64,000 bases of DNA from Takakia lepidozioides (lineage: Eukaryota > Streptophyta > Takakiopsida > Takakiales > Takakiaceae), in NCBI GenBank assembly GCA_030704615.1, contig CM060731.1, forward strand, positions 46,649,241-46,713,240, in the 5' to 3' direction. Of this stretch, positions 54,340 to 64,000 are shown in pieces (position 1 is the first letter of the stretch; the number at the start of each line of letters is the position of its first letter). Under the pieces are notes generated by a model, which did no database searches, was not told where the DNA came from, and saw nothing but the letters and a program-made list of their open reading frames with translations. The translations under genes were made by a program, and so were the position numbers.

Positions 54340-55142
54340 ACTGTCTCCTTGGTTCCTTCAGTTACAGCTCGATACTCGGCCTCAGTTGATGACAACGCAA
54401 TTGTTGGCTGACATTTGATCGGTGATCGGTGCTCCTCCCAATCAAAACACATATCCAGCAGTAGATCTCCGGGTCTCCTAATCTCCAGCCCAATGAGCAT
54501 CTACAAATTTATCTAGTTCAGTGCCTCCCTCAGCATAGAACATCAGCCTGTAGTCCATTGTGCCTTTCAAATATCTAAAGATTCTTTGACAGCCTCCATA
54601 TGAGATTTTGGCGGTTCTGCCATAAATCGACTCACAACACCCACTGCGTGGCAGATGTTTGGATGTGTATTCGTTAAATAGGTACGCTTGCCAACCATCT
54701 TGTAAAAATATAATGCCTCCCGTAGCTTATGGTGTCACTTGACCCCGACGGGCTACTGCCTTCCAGCAGGAAGGTGGACACCTTCATGACACACCAGACG
54801 ATGGTTTGAACCCACAATCACATCCAACGTAGTATGTGCCCATTACCACTAGGCTACATGCTGGTTGTCATAAAGGTGTCCATCACTAACCATTTTTTAG
54901 TTATACAGTGTGATGCATCAGCTAGTTCTTCCCCAAAATATTAACTACAAGCTTGCAGTTGCTCGACCATTGGTGTAGGGCTGGAATTGCATTCACCGAG
55001 TCCAAGCTCCTTCAACATCGCTCGGATATATCCCCGCCGAGTCATGAAAATACCCTGTTTGAAGTAGAGAAACTCGATTCCCAGATACAATTCAGGAGCT
55101 CCAAGCTGAGACATTCAAAATTTATTCACAAGCTGCTATGTC
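54340..55142 (-). pseudogene. Ty1/copia reverse transcriptase and RNase H remnant
   Basis: Minus strand: LGAPELYLGIEFLYFKQGIF, then YIRAMLKELGLGECNSSPTP (55,140-54,960), the end of a copia reverse transcriptase. Further on (54,660-54,400) come an MVGKR-type segment, a DAHWAGD-like site shown by GCTGGAGATTAGGAGACC, and the copia RNase H ending SSTEAEYRA. Stops and a tRNA-like insertion split it. A decayed fragment. Confidence 0.75.
54728..54866 (-). repeat. tRNA-derived SINE-like insertion in the copia remnant
   Basis: Minus-strand A-box-like TAGCCTAGTGGT (about 54,845-54,856) and B-box GGGTTCAAACC (54,803-54,813), at tRNA spacing. It interrupts collinear copia sequence. Exact ends and target duplication could not be fixed. 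Confidence 0.6.
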
Positions 55143-55242
55143 AACTGTAAAGTAAAAAATGGGGGCCTTGTTTCACCACCCGGGGTAAATCTATGTGTTC
55201 CCTCTTGATTAGACAACCAGTTTCAATGCTACATGAGCCGCA

Positions 55243-56790
55243 GTGGAAGGGCGCTCGGATGAAATCGTCTCGGGGGGAGAGGCTGACACGTGGCTGCCAG
55301 AGATCATCCCCAAGATGGAAAAACGGCGCCGAATTTCCATCCAAGGGCACTCGAATGAAGTCGTCTCGGGGGGAGAGGCCGACACGTGGTTGCCAGAGAT
55401 CATCCCCCGGATGGAAAAACGGCGTCGAATTTCCATCCAAGGGCGCTTGGATGAAGTCGTCTCGGGGGGAGAGGCCGACATGTGCCTGCCAGAGATCATC
55501 CCCCGGATGGAAAACGGCGCCGAATTTCCATCCGAGGGCGCTCCGTTGAAGTCGTCTCGGGGGGAGAGGCCGACACATGCCTGCCAGAGAACATCCCCCG
55601 GATGGAAAAACGGCACCGAATTTCCATCCTACAGGTAAGTTGGAGCTCGGACGGATGGAAAATCGGCGCCGAATTTCCATCCGAGGGTGCTTGGATGAAG
55701 TTGTCTCGGGGGGAGAGGCCAACACGTGCCTACCAGAGAACATCCCCCAGATGGAAAAACGGCGCCGAATTTCCATCCTGTAGGTAAGTCGGAGCTCGGT
55801 CGGATGGAAAACTGGCGCCGAATTTCCATCCGAGGGCGCTCGGATGAAGTCGTCTGGGGGGGAGAGGCCGACACGTGCCTGCCAGAAAACATCCCTCGGA
55901 TGGAAAAACGACGCCGAATTTCATCTTGCAGGTAAGTCGGAGCTCGGACGGATGGAAATCCGGCGCCGAATTTCCATCCTGCAGTTAAGTCAGAGCTCGG
56001 ACGGATGGAAAACCGGCGCCGAATTTCCATCCGAGGGTGCTCGGGTAAAGTCGTCTCGGGGGGAAAGGCCGACACGTGCCTGCCAGAGATCATCCCTCGG
56101 ATGAAAAAATAGCACCAAATTTCCATCTTTGGACGCCCGTATGGAGCCGTCATCAACCATTTCAGTCGTTATATGACATTTTTCGAGTTTTTTTTGTATA
56201 ATCTGACCCTCAATTTAGAGTTTTCACCCTGTGGGCCACTTTTTTTGTACGTTATCCCTACAAATGTCGGAAATTCGGCGCTGGTTTTCCATCCGAGGGA
56301 GCTCCAAGTTCTATTGCGGATGGAAATTTGGCGCCGGTTTTCCATCCAAACGAGCTCCGACGTACCTGCAGGATGGAAATTCGGCGCCGGTTTTCCATCC
56401 GACCAAGCTCTGACTTAATTGCAGGATGGAAATTCGGCACCGGTTTTCCATCCGTCCGAGCTCCGACCATGGAAATTTGGCGCCGGTTTTCCATCCGACC
56501 GAGCTCCGACTTACTTGCAGGATGGAAATTTGGCACCGGTTTTCCAGCCGGGGGAGCTCCGACTTACCTGTAGGATGGAATTCGGCGCCGGTTTTCCATC
56601 CAGCGGCTTGTGGATGATGCCATCTCGGGCGGAGCGAGGGCTAGGTGGCGCTCCTACTTCATCCGCTGGATGGAAATTTGGCGCCGTTTTTTCCATTGAG
56701 GGGCTTGTGGATGATGCCGTCTCGGGCGGAGCGAGGGCCAGGTGGCGTTCATACTTTGGCGCCGTTTTTCAATCCAGCGGGCTGTCGATG
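55243..56790. repeat. Inverted tandem array built on a GGCGCC core
   Basis: Left half (55,243-56,130): units of about 95 bp with GATGAAGTCGTCTCGGGGGG, CACGTG, CAGAGATCATCCCCCGGATG and the core GGAAAAACGGCGCCGAATTTCC; later units add a 50-bp piece with AAGTCGGAGCTCGGACGG. Right half (56,275-56,790): the same 50-bp piece in reverse complement, then units of the 11,768-12,040 type. A 140-bp AT-rich spacer separates the halves. Arrays as long inverted ends are a mark of foldback elements. It is spuriously open in several frames. Confidence 0.85.
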
Positions 56791-58386
56791 AAGTCTCGGG
56801 TGGAAGTTGGGACAGGTGGTGGTGGGGGCAAGCTCCACACCTATGACATTGAAGTGCGCCGGCCAACATTCATTGTCCGCAGCCATTGGTTTTTGAACAG
56901 GACTTTCGGCACGGATTCCGTGCCGCCTTCTCAGATACGCATGGAACCCCTGTCGTGACGGGTGGATGAGGTTCCACTCGAGGCCTGTATGTACGAATTT
57001 TGCGGGAAATTCTTCTCTTACTCGGACTTATGCCGCGTGGAGTAGGTCGTGGCTCTCCTGAGAGAAACCCCACTTCCAGACCGCGGCGCAAACTCAAACC
57101 TTTGTACTACGGGACGCGTCCAACGTCTCGCATGGCCAAGCTGAAGCTCCAGCAGGAGATCCCCTTGTCTTGCTCACAGCCCGCGCCAACTGAAGCCGAG
57201 CCCTCTCAGGCGAGCCCCTGCTTCCTCCTCTCTCTGTAGCATGTGCGGTCGTCTGATTGGCTTTGTTTTGTTTGTTTTGGCATCCTTGTGCATGTGCTTC
57301 TTCATGTGTTTTTAAGCCTTTACTTGGTTTTGTTTTCATGGTTGTTCCATGCCACTCCCTACTCTGCCTCTCACGACTGTGGCTCGTTTGTTGGCGATTG
57401 TAGCACTCTTGTTGGGGATGACAGAGTGAAAACGAGCTCGACACGGTGGTGGTATCGTTGACAGCTCCAACTCCTCGTGCACTCACTCCAAAAGCGACTA
57501 CTCATCGAGCGCAGTCGGACAGTCATCGGCAGCAGTCTGCGGACCACGTGCTTCGCATATTCGGGGAGCCAAAGTGGGGGCGGGAGGGCTCACAGGAAGT
57601 TGCTCCTTTTGTTGGTGGACGGGAGGCCCTGAAACGGGAGTACGCCCGAATAGGCATTCGAGAGGTTGGTTGTCGCGGCCCTTTGCCTTGAGGGCAGGGG
57701 GTCGGGACACGTGAGGGGCTGCCCCTGTGGTGGGGCCAGTGGAAACATTAGTTGCGGGGGCTGAAGCACCCTTGAGTGCCCAAGGCACTCAAGGAGGCGG
57801 AGGCGCTCACTAGGTGGAGCCCCACACACCGGGTTGCGGTGGAGGTGGTTCCATGAGGGGTGGTGGTAGCTTAGTGGGACTTAGTGGGGGTGGCATAGGA
57901 CTCACCATGGGGGCGGAGACCTTGTGGTGGGAGTCGTGGGGAGTCTTGGGACTCATCACGGTCCAATGGGACCGTGGTTGGTGGGCCAAGACTCACCGCA
58001 ACTGATCACCGGGAATCGAGGGTTTTCGTGGCGGTTCGCCATAAAATGGCATGGTTATTTGTGAAACCCCCGCGGACAGTCACAGAAGTATATATAGGGA
58101 GTAGTAACCCCGAGAACGGTGCAAGCCCGTTGGCAACCAAAAACTAGTGAGTAAGCGTGCGAGCCAGAAAGCGACCCAAGGTGTGGGGAGCAGTTCCGGA
58201 CTGCCATCGACCAAAGGGAATTTCCACTTGGCCCAAATTGAGAGAGGGTCTTGTGGAGGAGTAAAGGGGGACCGTTATGTCCCGGTGAGCAGCCGAAGCT
58301 CCGAGTTGGCCCGGCGGCCAGTTTGGGAGTTAGGCGCGCGCATCAAGCGAGTATCTATGACTTGAAGGGGAGCTTACCAAACTGAG
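56791..58386. other. Unassigned, GC-rich
   Basis: No family recognised. Plus-strand frames 56,840-56,958, 57,000-57,239 and 57,446-57,691 are open but lack domains; the middle one is basic and ends QASPCFLLSL. It could hold 5' exons or promoter of the gene at 58,387. Confidence 0.35.
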
Positions 58387-61300
58387 GTGCGCGACATTGG
58401 TGCAGCCGACATGGCAGGTGCAGGGCGTCGCATGAGGACAACAGATCCACCAATCCAGGAATCTGATGCACATGCAGGAGGGCCCGCCCACGCAAAGAGG
58501 AAGAAGAAACCCAAGCACATGCAATCCCCGGCGAGAGAGCCATCACAAGCTGACGAGGGGGGTCTGAACAGATCACCAATCAAGGCACGTGAGAGTGTCA
58601 GTTCCTCGCAATCAAAGGTGGGAGGCCTGGAGGCCTCCCCTGCTGCTAGCCTAGTAAGAAACAGAAGGCCCGTGAGAGGGCAAAAGAGAGGGCAAAAGAA
58701 CGGGCGAGACAGAAGGCTAGCCACGAGGAAAGAGAAAATGCCACTGAAGAGGCCAGGGGTGTGGAAATGACAGATGCCCATCTAAGTGAGGGACGCATAG
58801 AAACGGTGGATCCCTCCAAGACAGCAGAAACATGCAGTAACACACTGGCTGCATCCTTACCGGTTACACCATCACGGGTGGGAGCAGCCCCCGCAATTAC
58901 CCATACGATGGAGACTGGGGGAGGGGATAAAACACCACAAAGACCACGGAATGTGGGAGGTGGAGGTGAAGACGGGGAGACCCCATTTGAGAACGACCAC
59001 GGAACTTCTCGTGCCCACACTTCCGATGAGGTGGACAAATGGGGTCCCCATTGGCAAAGGCGAAATGAGGAGTTTGAGAGATTGATTGCTACTGATCCTC
59101 TTTTCCACCACTTGTCCGGAAAGATGTTTTACGTGTGGGACGACAATCATCGCCTCCTGGCATGGATGGAGCACATAGCCCAAGCCCACCCCAACGACCT
59201 GGATTGGCATTACGCCGTGGAGTGTGTGGTGCTGAAGGTTGTGGGGCCCAAAGATCGCAGTCTTCTCAAAGCTGTAATGGCAGACATCAACTCGTAAGTT
59301 ACAATGCCTCTTGCTTTGGAACTTTGAATTTGAAACAGTCATTTCATTGCCAATCGTCATATTTGTTGCAAATTCTCATTTCAGTATCGTTTAATGGAAA
59401 TGTGGCATTGCAGGGTGACTGTGAATGCCTTCATTGCCACCAACTTGTCCCACATGCTCTTCCGAGTGAAGGATGTTGGGAAGCAGGGGGTGCAAGAGTT
59501 TGCCAATTCGCTCAGTGCCGACCTATTGCGCAAGTCGGAGGCAATGGCAGACAGAACCTGGTATAGGCTGAGCATGGACGCCATGGTGGATTACATATTT
59601 CGGGTACAGCTCCTAACTCGTTTGTTGACATAATCTGTCTTTGCTCCCCCAATAGAAGAAAAAGTGTGGACCAAGATTTCTAATGTTATGTGCGCATTGT
59701 TGACAGACGAAAATTCAGCAGGATTTGGCACATGCGCGGAGGTTCTACATGGAGTCAGAGGAGAAGAAACTAACCCTCTCAGCACTGGAATCGTATCTCA
59801 AAGCTGCGGAGGCGCAGGCTCGCATCAAGTACAACTCGCGAATGGTGAAGTACGTGGCCATAGCTGATCCCGCCCTTGGTGCCGACTTTCTGGTGGAGGT
59901 GGGGAAGCACTACTCCTGTGCTCTTAAGCCCACAATGACACTGGAGAAGCTGCATCGTCTAGCCACAGCCTGTGTAGATGCAACAGAGAAGGTTATACAA
60001 TTCTTAACCAAATTCTCTTGTGGCAACAATTCGTTTTCGTGGTGTTTGATGCTTACTAATATGCACGGTGGTTGGACAGACCCGGTGGCTCCAAATCTGG
60101 AATGGGTCCCAGAGTACAAGGGACATGTGGAGCTTCCCCAAACCCGACAAACTGTCTGACCCCACATTCGACATGTGGATGAACCGCATGACATGGTGGT
60201 TTCAGGTACTTTCCCACACTTCATTTGACGCTTCTACTCTTGTATCTGGTGGATTTCTTGTGATTATTGAGGAATACGGTCTGATGGAGAATCTCCACAG
60301 GTGACGACAAATGCGCAAGAGCAGCTTGACACCCAAGCACATCAATTCAAGCTGGAGATTTTTGAAGAAGAGAGCATATGCGACTATGTGACGAGGTACT
60401 TTCTGCTCTACAAAACCGACCTGTTCTTTCGAGAGATACCGCATGCCCGCCGGAGCCACGAGTTCACCGACCAGCCAAACACGGACAAAGCGGCAATGCG
60501 CCTTCTGTACAGGTAAATATGTGGTGCTCCTCTTTGATCTGTGGCCATTGTAGTCCCTGGAGTTCGTGGATGTAAAACGGCTTGTGTGGGCATGACAATT
60601 GGTTGTGAAGAAATGGCGAAGTCCTTGGGGTGACTGCCCCCGAGACAGGGAAAATGACGCCGAATTTCCAGTCTCGGTGGAGAAATGGCGTCGAATTTCT
60701 AGTATGGGTGGCAGCCACCCCTGGGACTTAGCCATTTTCGGGGAACGGAACTGGAAATTCACCGCCATTTTTCCTAGCTGGGTCGAAAAGTGGCTAAGTC
60801 CCAGAAAGGACTAGGCCCCAACCTGGAAAAATGGCGCCAAATTTCCAGTATCGGTGCCAGCCACCCCCCGGACTTAGCCATTTTCGGGGCCAGGAACTGG
60901 AAATTCGGCACCATTTTTCTAGGCTGGGTCCGAAAGTGGCTAAGTCCCAGAAAAGGCTGGGCCCCAACCTGGGAAAATGGCGCCGAATTTCTAGTATCGA
61001 TGCCAGCGCTGTCCGAGACTTAGCCATTTTCTGGGCCCGAAACTGGAAATTTGGCGTCACTTTTCCAGGCTGGGTCCGAAAGTGGCGAAGTCCCAGAAAG
61101 GGTTGGGCCCCAACTTGGAAAAATGGCGCCGAATTTCCAGTATCGGTGCCAGCCACCCCCGGGACTTAGCCATTTTCGGGGCCCAGAACTGGAAATTCGG
61201 CGCCATTTTTCCAAGCTGGGTCCAAAAGTGGCTAAGTCCCAGAAAGGGCTGGGCCCCAACCTGGGAAAATGGCGCCGAATTTCCAGTTTCGGTGCCAGCC

Positions 61301-61895
61301 ACCCTAGGGACTTAGCCATTTCTGGAGCCCGAAAGTGGTCATTCGGCGCCATTTTTCTAGGTTGGGCCCCAAAACAGCTAAGTCCTAGCATGGGCTCCCT
61401 CGCCCTCGGAAAAAATGGCGCCGAATTACCACTTTCACTGCACGGCACCCCAGGGAACCGGGACCATCGAGCCCAACCCGCATAGAATTTCGGCGCCAAT
61501 TTTGCAGTTTCTCTCATTCCCGGGACCCGATTCTTTGTGGGTTTCTTGAATGCAGGTGCTGCAAGTTCTCCCTGTTGGAAAAACGTCATCTGTCCTTCGA
61601 GCCGCCATTCTTCCTCGCATGGAGGAGCCCTGAATCTGACTCTTTGTACACTGACGTTAACGTGAAGGAGTGGCATCTGGAGCATTTGCGCGACTGCCCT
61701 TGGTATATGGACCTTCCGCCCGGAGGGCTCGACGCCTTCGACATTCAATTGAAGCTGGATGTTGAGGCCCAACGAAACTGGGCTCCGCTGCCTCCGCTGG
61801 GTCCAAAGGAGGCGAAAGCGCTTGCCAAGTCCAGGAGTATTCAGGAGAGATTGAATGAGAAGAATAAAGGACAGAAGAAAAGGACACGGAAATAG
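58387..61895 (+). CDS. Six-exon gene of unknown function
   Basis: Exons: 58,387-59,293 (one frameshift near 58,650), 59,414-59,603, 59,707-59,991, 60,080-60,205, 60,301-60,512, 61,556-61,895 (stop 61,893-61,895). All five introns have GT and AG, and phases join correctly. About 690 residues. The N-terminal third is low-complexity, basic and charged (KRKKKPKHMQ; ERAKERARQKASHEE), nuclear-looking. The rest is compact, with MFYVWDDNHRLLAWMEHIA, WHYAVECVVLKVVGPKDRS, LEKLHRLATACVDATEK, FDMWMNRMTWWFQ and FFREIPHARRSHEF. A basic tail ends KKRTRK. No domain recognised. Element 2 begins 47 bp after its stop, so it may be a transposon gene or a host gene next to an insertion. The start codon is uncertain. 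Confidence 0.65.
60640..61500. repeat. Tandem GGCGCC-core array inside the last intron
   Basis: About five units of roughly 147 bp, each with two opposed cores (GGAAAAATGGCGCCGAATTTCC and GGAAATTCGGCGCCATTTTTCC) and TGGCTAAGTCCCAGAAAGG / GGGACTTAGCCATTTTC. Units start near 60,812, 60,962, 61,107 and 61,252. It lies wholly in the intron 60,513-61,555, so splicing would remove it. Confidence 0.85.
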
Positions 61896-62119
61896 GGGAC
61901 TGCAGTAACCCCCAAAAAACAGAAAACCACCAGGGCACGAGCAGGGATGCCTCGGCGTGAGCGTGTGAGCGCAATAGCGCTCACGCCACGTCGCCGGGAT
62001 GACGCCACGTCATCGACCTTAAACGCCACGTCAACGTGCGCCAAGTAAGAAGCAGAGTGTATTTCCGCGGAAGAGCACCCTCAACCGCGGAAACAAGTTG
62101 GACGAAATAATAAAAGGAC

Positions 62120-62345
62120 GTGGTCATTCCCACCTGAAAGCAACAGATGAACGTAGCATGGATGAATGTAGAGTGGATGAGAAATAGATGGATGTGTGAG
62201 AACAATCCAAGCAGATGGATGAATGTCGAATGGATGAGAGTGCAATGGATGAATGTACAATGGATGTTGAATAATGGAAAACAATATTGAATGGAGGATG
62301 CATGAATACGCAGCACATGAATGCACAATGGATATAATAGACACT
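62120..62345 (-). repeat. GGATGAATG-type degenerate repeats of element 2
   Basis: About 20 imperfect ATGGATGAATGTA units between the methyltransferase stop and the element end. Same relative place as 24,115-24,250 in element 1. Confidence 0.7.
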
Positions 62346-62501
62346 TTCTGAGGGGTATGTGGTATGGATTCATGAAGATTGTCATTTCAATCCGAGTGGA
62401 TTGTTTGTTTCATTTTCTTTTCTGACGAAACAACTGCAATGAGGCAAGGGAACTCAATCATTACCGAAGAGGATATAAACAGAACATTAAAAATGAAAAG
62501 T

Positions 62502-64000
62502 TCAGTCTGACTCAGAGTCAGTACAATGTTTCCCCGTCTCCTCTGCATCCAAGTCCAAGAATTTAAGAACTCCAGATCTATGATGGCTACACCTGCGATC
62601 AGGCAAAAAGAAGTCAGGGGATAGAGCCTCGGCCATTTGAAGTGCCATTGCTTCGGCATACACAGGAAGCACAAAAGTGGAAAGGGGACTGTCAAAAACA
62701 GTCTCGCCACAAATGGGGGTTTCTCCTGAAGATCCATCGCTGCCGTTCCTGCAAGTCACAACATGATAAAAGTTATTACTGCAGATTTGATGTCTGCGAA
62801 ATTGAATATGCACCCAAACTGGAATAACAGTTCCATGACAGACTTACTCACATGAAAAGTCGTTGACGATCTGCTTATCCTCGGTATCCTCATCATTTCT
62901 GATTTGAATTTGTTCAGTCTGTGTGCCAGACGTAGAGCCAGACACAAGAGGGAGGAGGACACTTTTGAATAGTCTGATGTCGCCCTCCATGCCAAAAAGA
63001 CTTCTCCCGCCAACCTTGCAAGCACGATAAGTCGCACCTGCCAAGACAGAAAGCATCAAGAATGTTGTAGAGGATTCCAAATCGGATGCAAACTGGAAGA
63101 ACTAAAAAATGGGAACAGTATTGAACCAACGAACCTGTGGATAGTGTGAGGTCAACCACCCTTGCAGAATGGTGGCTGCATGACTCCAAGAGCGTCTGCA
63201 TGAACGCTGGGATTCTCTCCCTTGCACCTCTCCACGGAAACCCATCTGGTCTTTTGGCTGTCTGACTAGAGTGCATGAAATTGTAGAGCATGTCATCCAC
63301 ATGCGGTTCATAAGGGGGGTTGATGAAACACCCCCGGTCGCAAATTTCAAAGCTGCGAATGGAGGATGGTGTTTTGGAGGTGCGAATCCTCCTCAGGCAG
63401 ATTGCCTCAAACATCCTCGTCTTGAAAAGATGGAAGATAGGGGTGATAAATGGAAATATTGGAGGATGTCTGGCACAGGAAGGAACAAAACATGGACTGC
63501 AAATGAAAACTACAACCGAATGTATTTGTGATAGTCGTTGCCGATCATCACAGATGGTGGTAGAGCAAGCCAGCAGAAACAAGAAGACATGGAAAACAGA
63601 ACGGAGGAGGGTGGTGCCATACCAGCTGTCCAGGGAAACCACCTTTCAGAAGGTAGAGGATGTTCACACAATTCCATGTCCTCAGAATTTCAAACCCAAA
63701 CGACTTCAGGTATGATGCCAGTCCCCTACGACTATCCTTGTCACATGACTGGAAGAGCAAAAGCGTTCCTACATCTGAAAGGAAATTATTGCAGAACCCG
63801 AATACCCAACTCCAGTAGTTCTCATCGAATCTATTCCAGGACGGAGTCTTTCCATTTGGAGGAACGTCGGGGACATGCTGGCCGTCTGGGATGTCAAGGA
63901 TGACCATGTCAGTGGGAGGGTCCCAACAGAAACGAACATCTACATTGGCATTGATAATTTCGAACGTCCCATTTGAAGAGAAAGATTCTTACCAGATTAA
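62502..64000 (-). CDS. Beta-class amino-methyltransferase-like protein (element 2, N-terminus outside window)
   Basis: Exons on the minus strand: end of an exon at 63,993 (donor GTAAGA); about 63,950-63,623; about 63,497-63,135; 63,037-62,848; 62,748-62,502 (stop). Motif order fits beta-class N6-adenine/N4-cytosine methyltransferases such as CcrM: motif IV position DMVILDIPDGQ, then NYWSWVFGFCNNFL, DVGTLLLFQSCDK and GFEILRTWNCVN, then about 205 residues after motif IV a SAM-binding motif I, RVVDLTLSTGG, running into ATYRACKVGGRSLFGMEGD. DIPD replaces the catalytic (D/N)PP(Y/W); element 1 has the same DIPD. Between them is CFINPPYEPH, an NPPY at an unusual place. Phases of the last two introns fit. 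The first intron in view has no clean acceptor in frame. Fold assignment is by motif reading only. Confidence 0.68.

Larger units (their letters stand above)
61942..64000. mobile_element. MULE-type transposon, element 2 (left end; continues beyond window)
   Basis: The left end CAGGGATGCCTCGGCGTGAG matches the right end of element 1 in reverse complement, followed by the same GACGTGGCGT motifs, the ATTCATCC-type repeats and the methyltransferase-like gene. The order is thus the mirror image of the right half of element 1. The other end and the expected transposase lie past 64,000, so the 9-bp duplication (left side GGGCACGAG) cannot be checked. Confidence 0.75.

Noticed and set aside
55193-56958. 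Long repetitive proteins read from the 55-57 kb region on both strands
   Set aside because: They arise from the tandem array being open in several frames; no codon pattern independent of the repeat.
63915-63930. DPPT just before DIPD taken as the catalytic motif
   Set aside because: In element 1 the same place reads differently (no DPP), while DIPD and the following pattern are conserved and fit the motif IV position.

Overview
The window reads as nuclear DNA of a land plant or a close streptophyte relative with a large, repeat-rich genome. Supporting this are GT-AG introns, an AUX1/LAX auxin-carrier gene end, a decayed PLS-type PPR gene, a 40S ribosomal protein S18 exon, and plant-style CACTA, Mutator-like (MULE), Ty3 and Ty1 elements. 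PLS-PPR remnants favour a bryophyte, lycophyte or fern over an alga, but the species cannot be fixed from the sequence. Many elements carry single-base indels, so some frameshifts could be assembly errors. LAYOUT: 0.2-0.9 kb holds the end of an AUX/LAX-like gene. 1.8-7.4 kb holds CACTA fragments with a truncated Ty3 element (LTR, tRNA-Met type primer site, gag) inserted. 8.1-9.8 kb holds an LTR plus a shrunken retroelement interior. 9.8-13.4 kb holds SWIM-transposase copy 1. 13.4-18.0 kb holds small repeats and a PPR pseudogene. 18.0-30.8 kb is copy A of a Ty3-type retrotransposon on the minus strand, split by a 5.9 kb MULE-type transposon (18,593-24,478, 9-bp target duplication) and a 1.06 kb inverted-repeat element (24,617-25,676, 8-bp duplication). 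30.8-36.1 kb is an LTR element with coiled-coil proteins and no visible pol. 36.3-39.0 kb is AT-rich diverged repeats. 39.1-48.4 kb is copy B of the Ty3-type retrotransposon. 49.2 kb carries an S18 exon fragment. 51.1-53.6 kb is SWIM-transposase copy 3. 54.3-55.1 kb is a Ty1/copia remnant. 55.2-56.8 kb is an inverted tandem array. 58.4-61.9 kb is a well-preserved six-exon gene of unknown function. 61.9 kb to the end is a second MULE-type element. MAIN POINT: two unrelated DNA-methyltransferase-type proteins are carried by mobile elements here. The Ty3 element encodes a C5 cytosine methyltransferase of DNMT3/DRM character between protease and reverse transcriptase, and its integrase runs into a PHD finger, so one polyprotein would carry a chromatin writer and a chromatin reader. 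The MULE-type element pairs a SWIM/DDE transposase, on the opposite strand, with a protein that has the motif order and spacing of beta-class amino-methyltransferases. That protein has a well-formed SAM-binding motif but DIPD where DPPY-like residues are expected. The two genes diverge from a spacer holding four evenly spaced palindromes. In copy A the second element sits inside the first. All copies seen are decayed or cut by the window edge, so activity is inferred and not shown.
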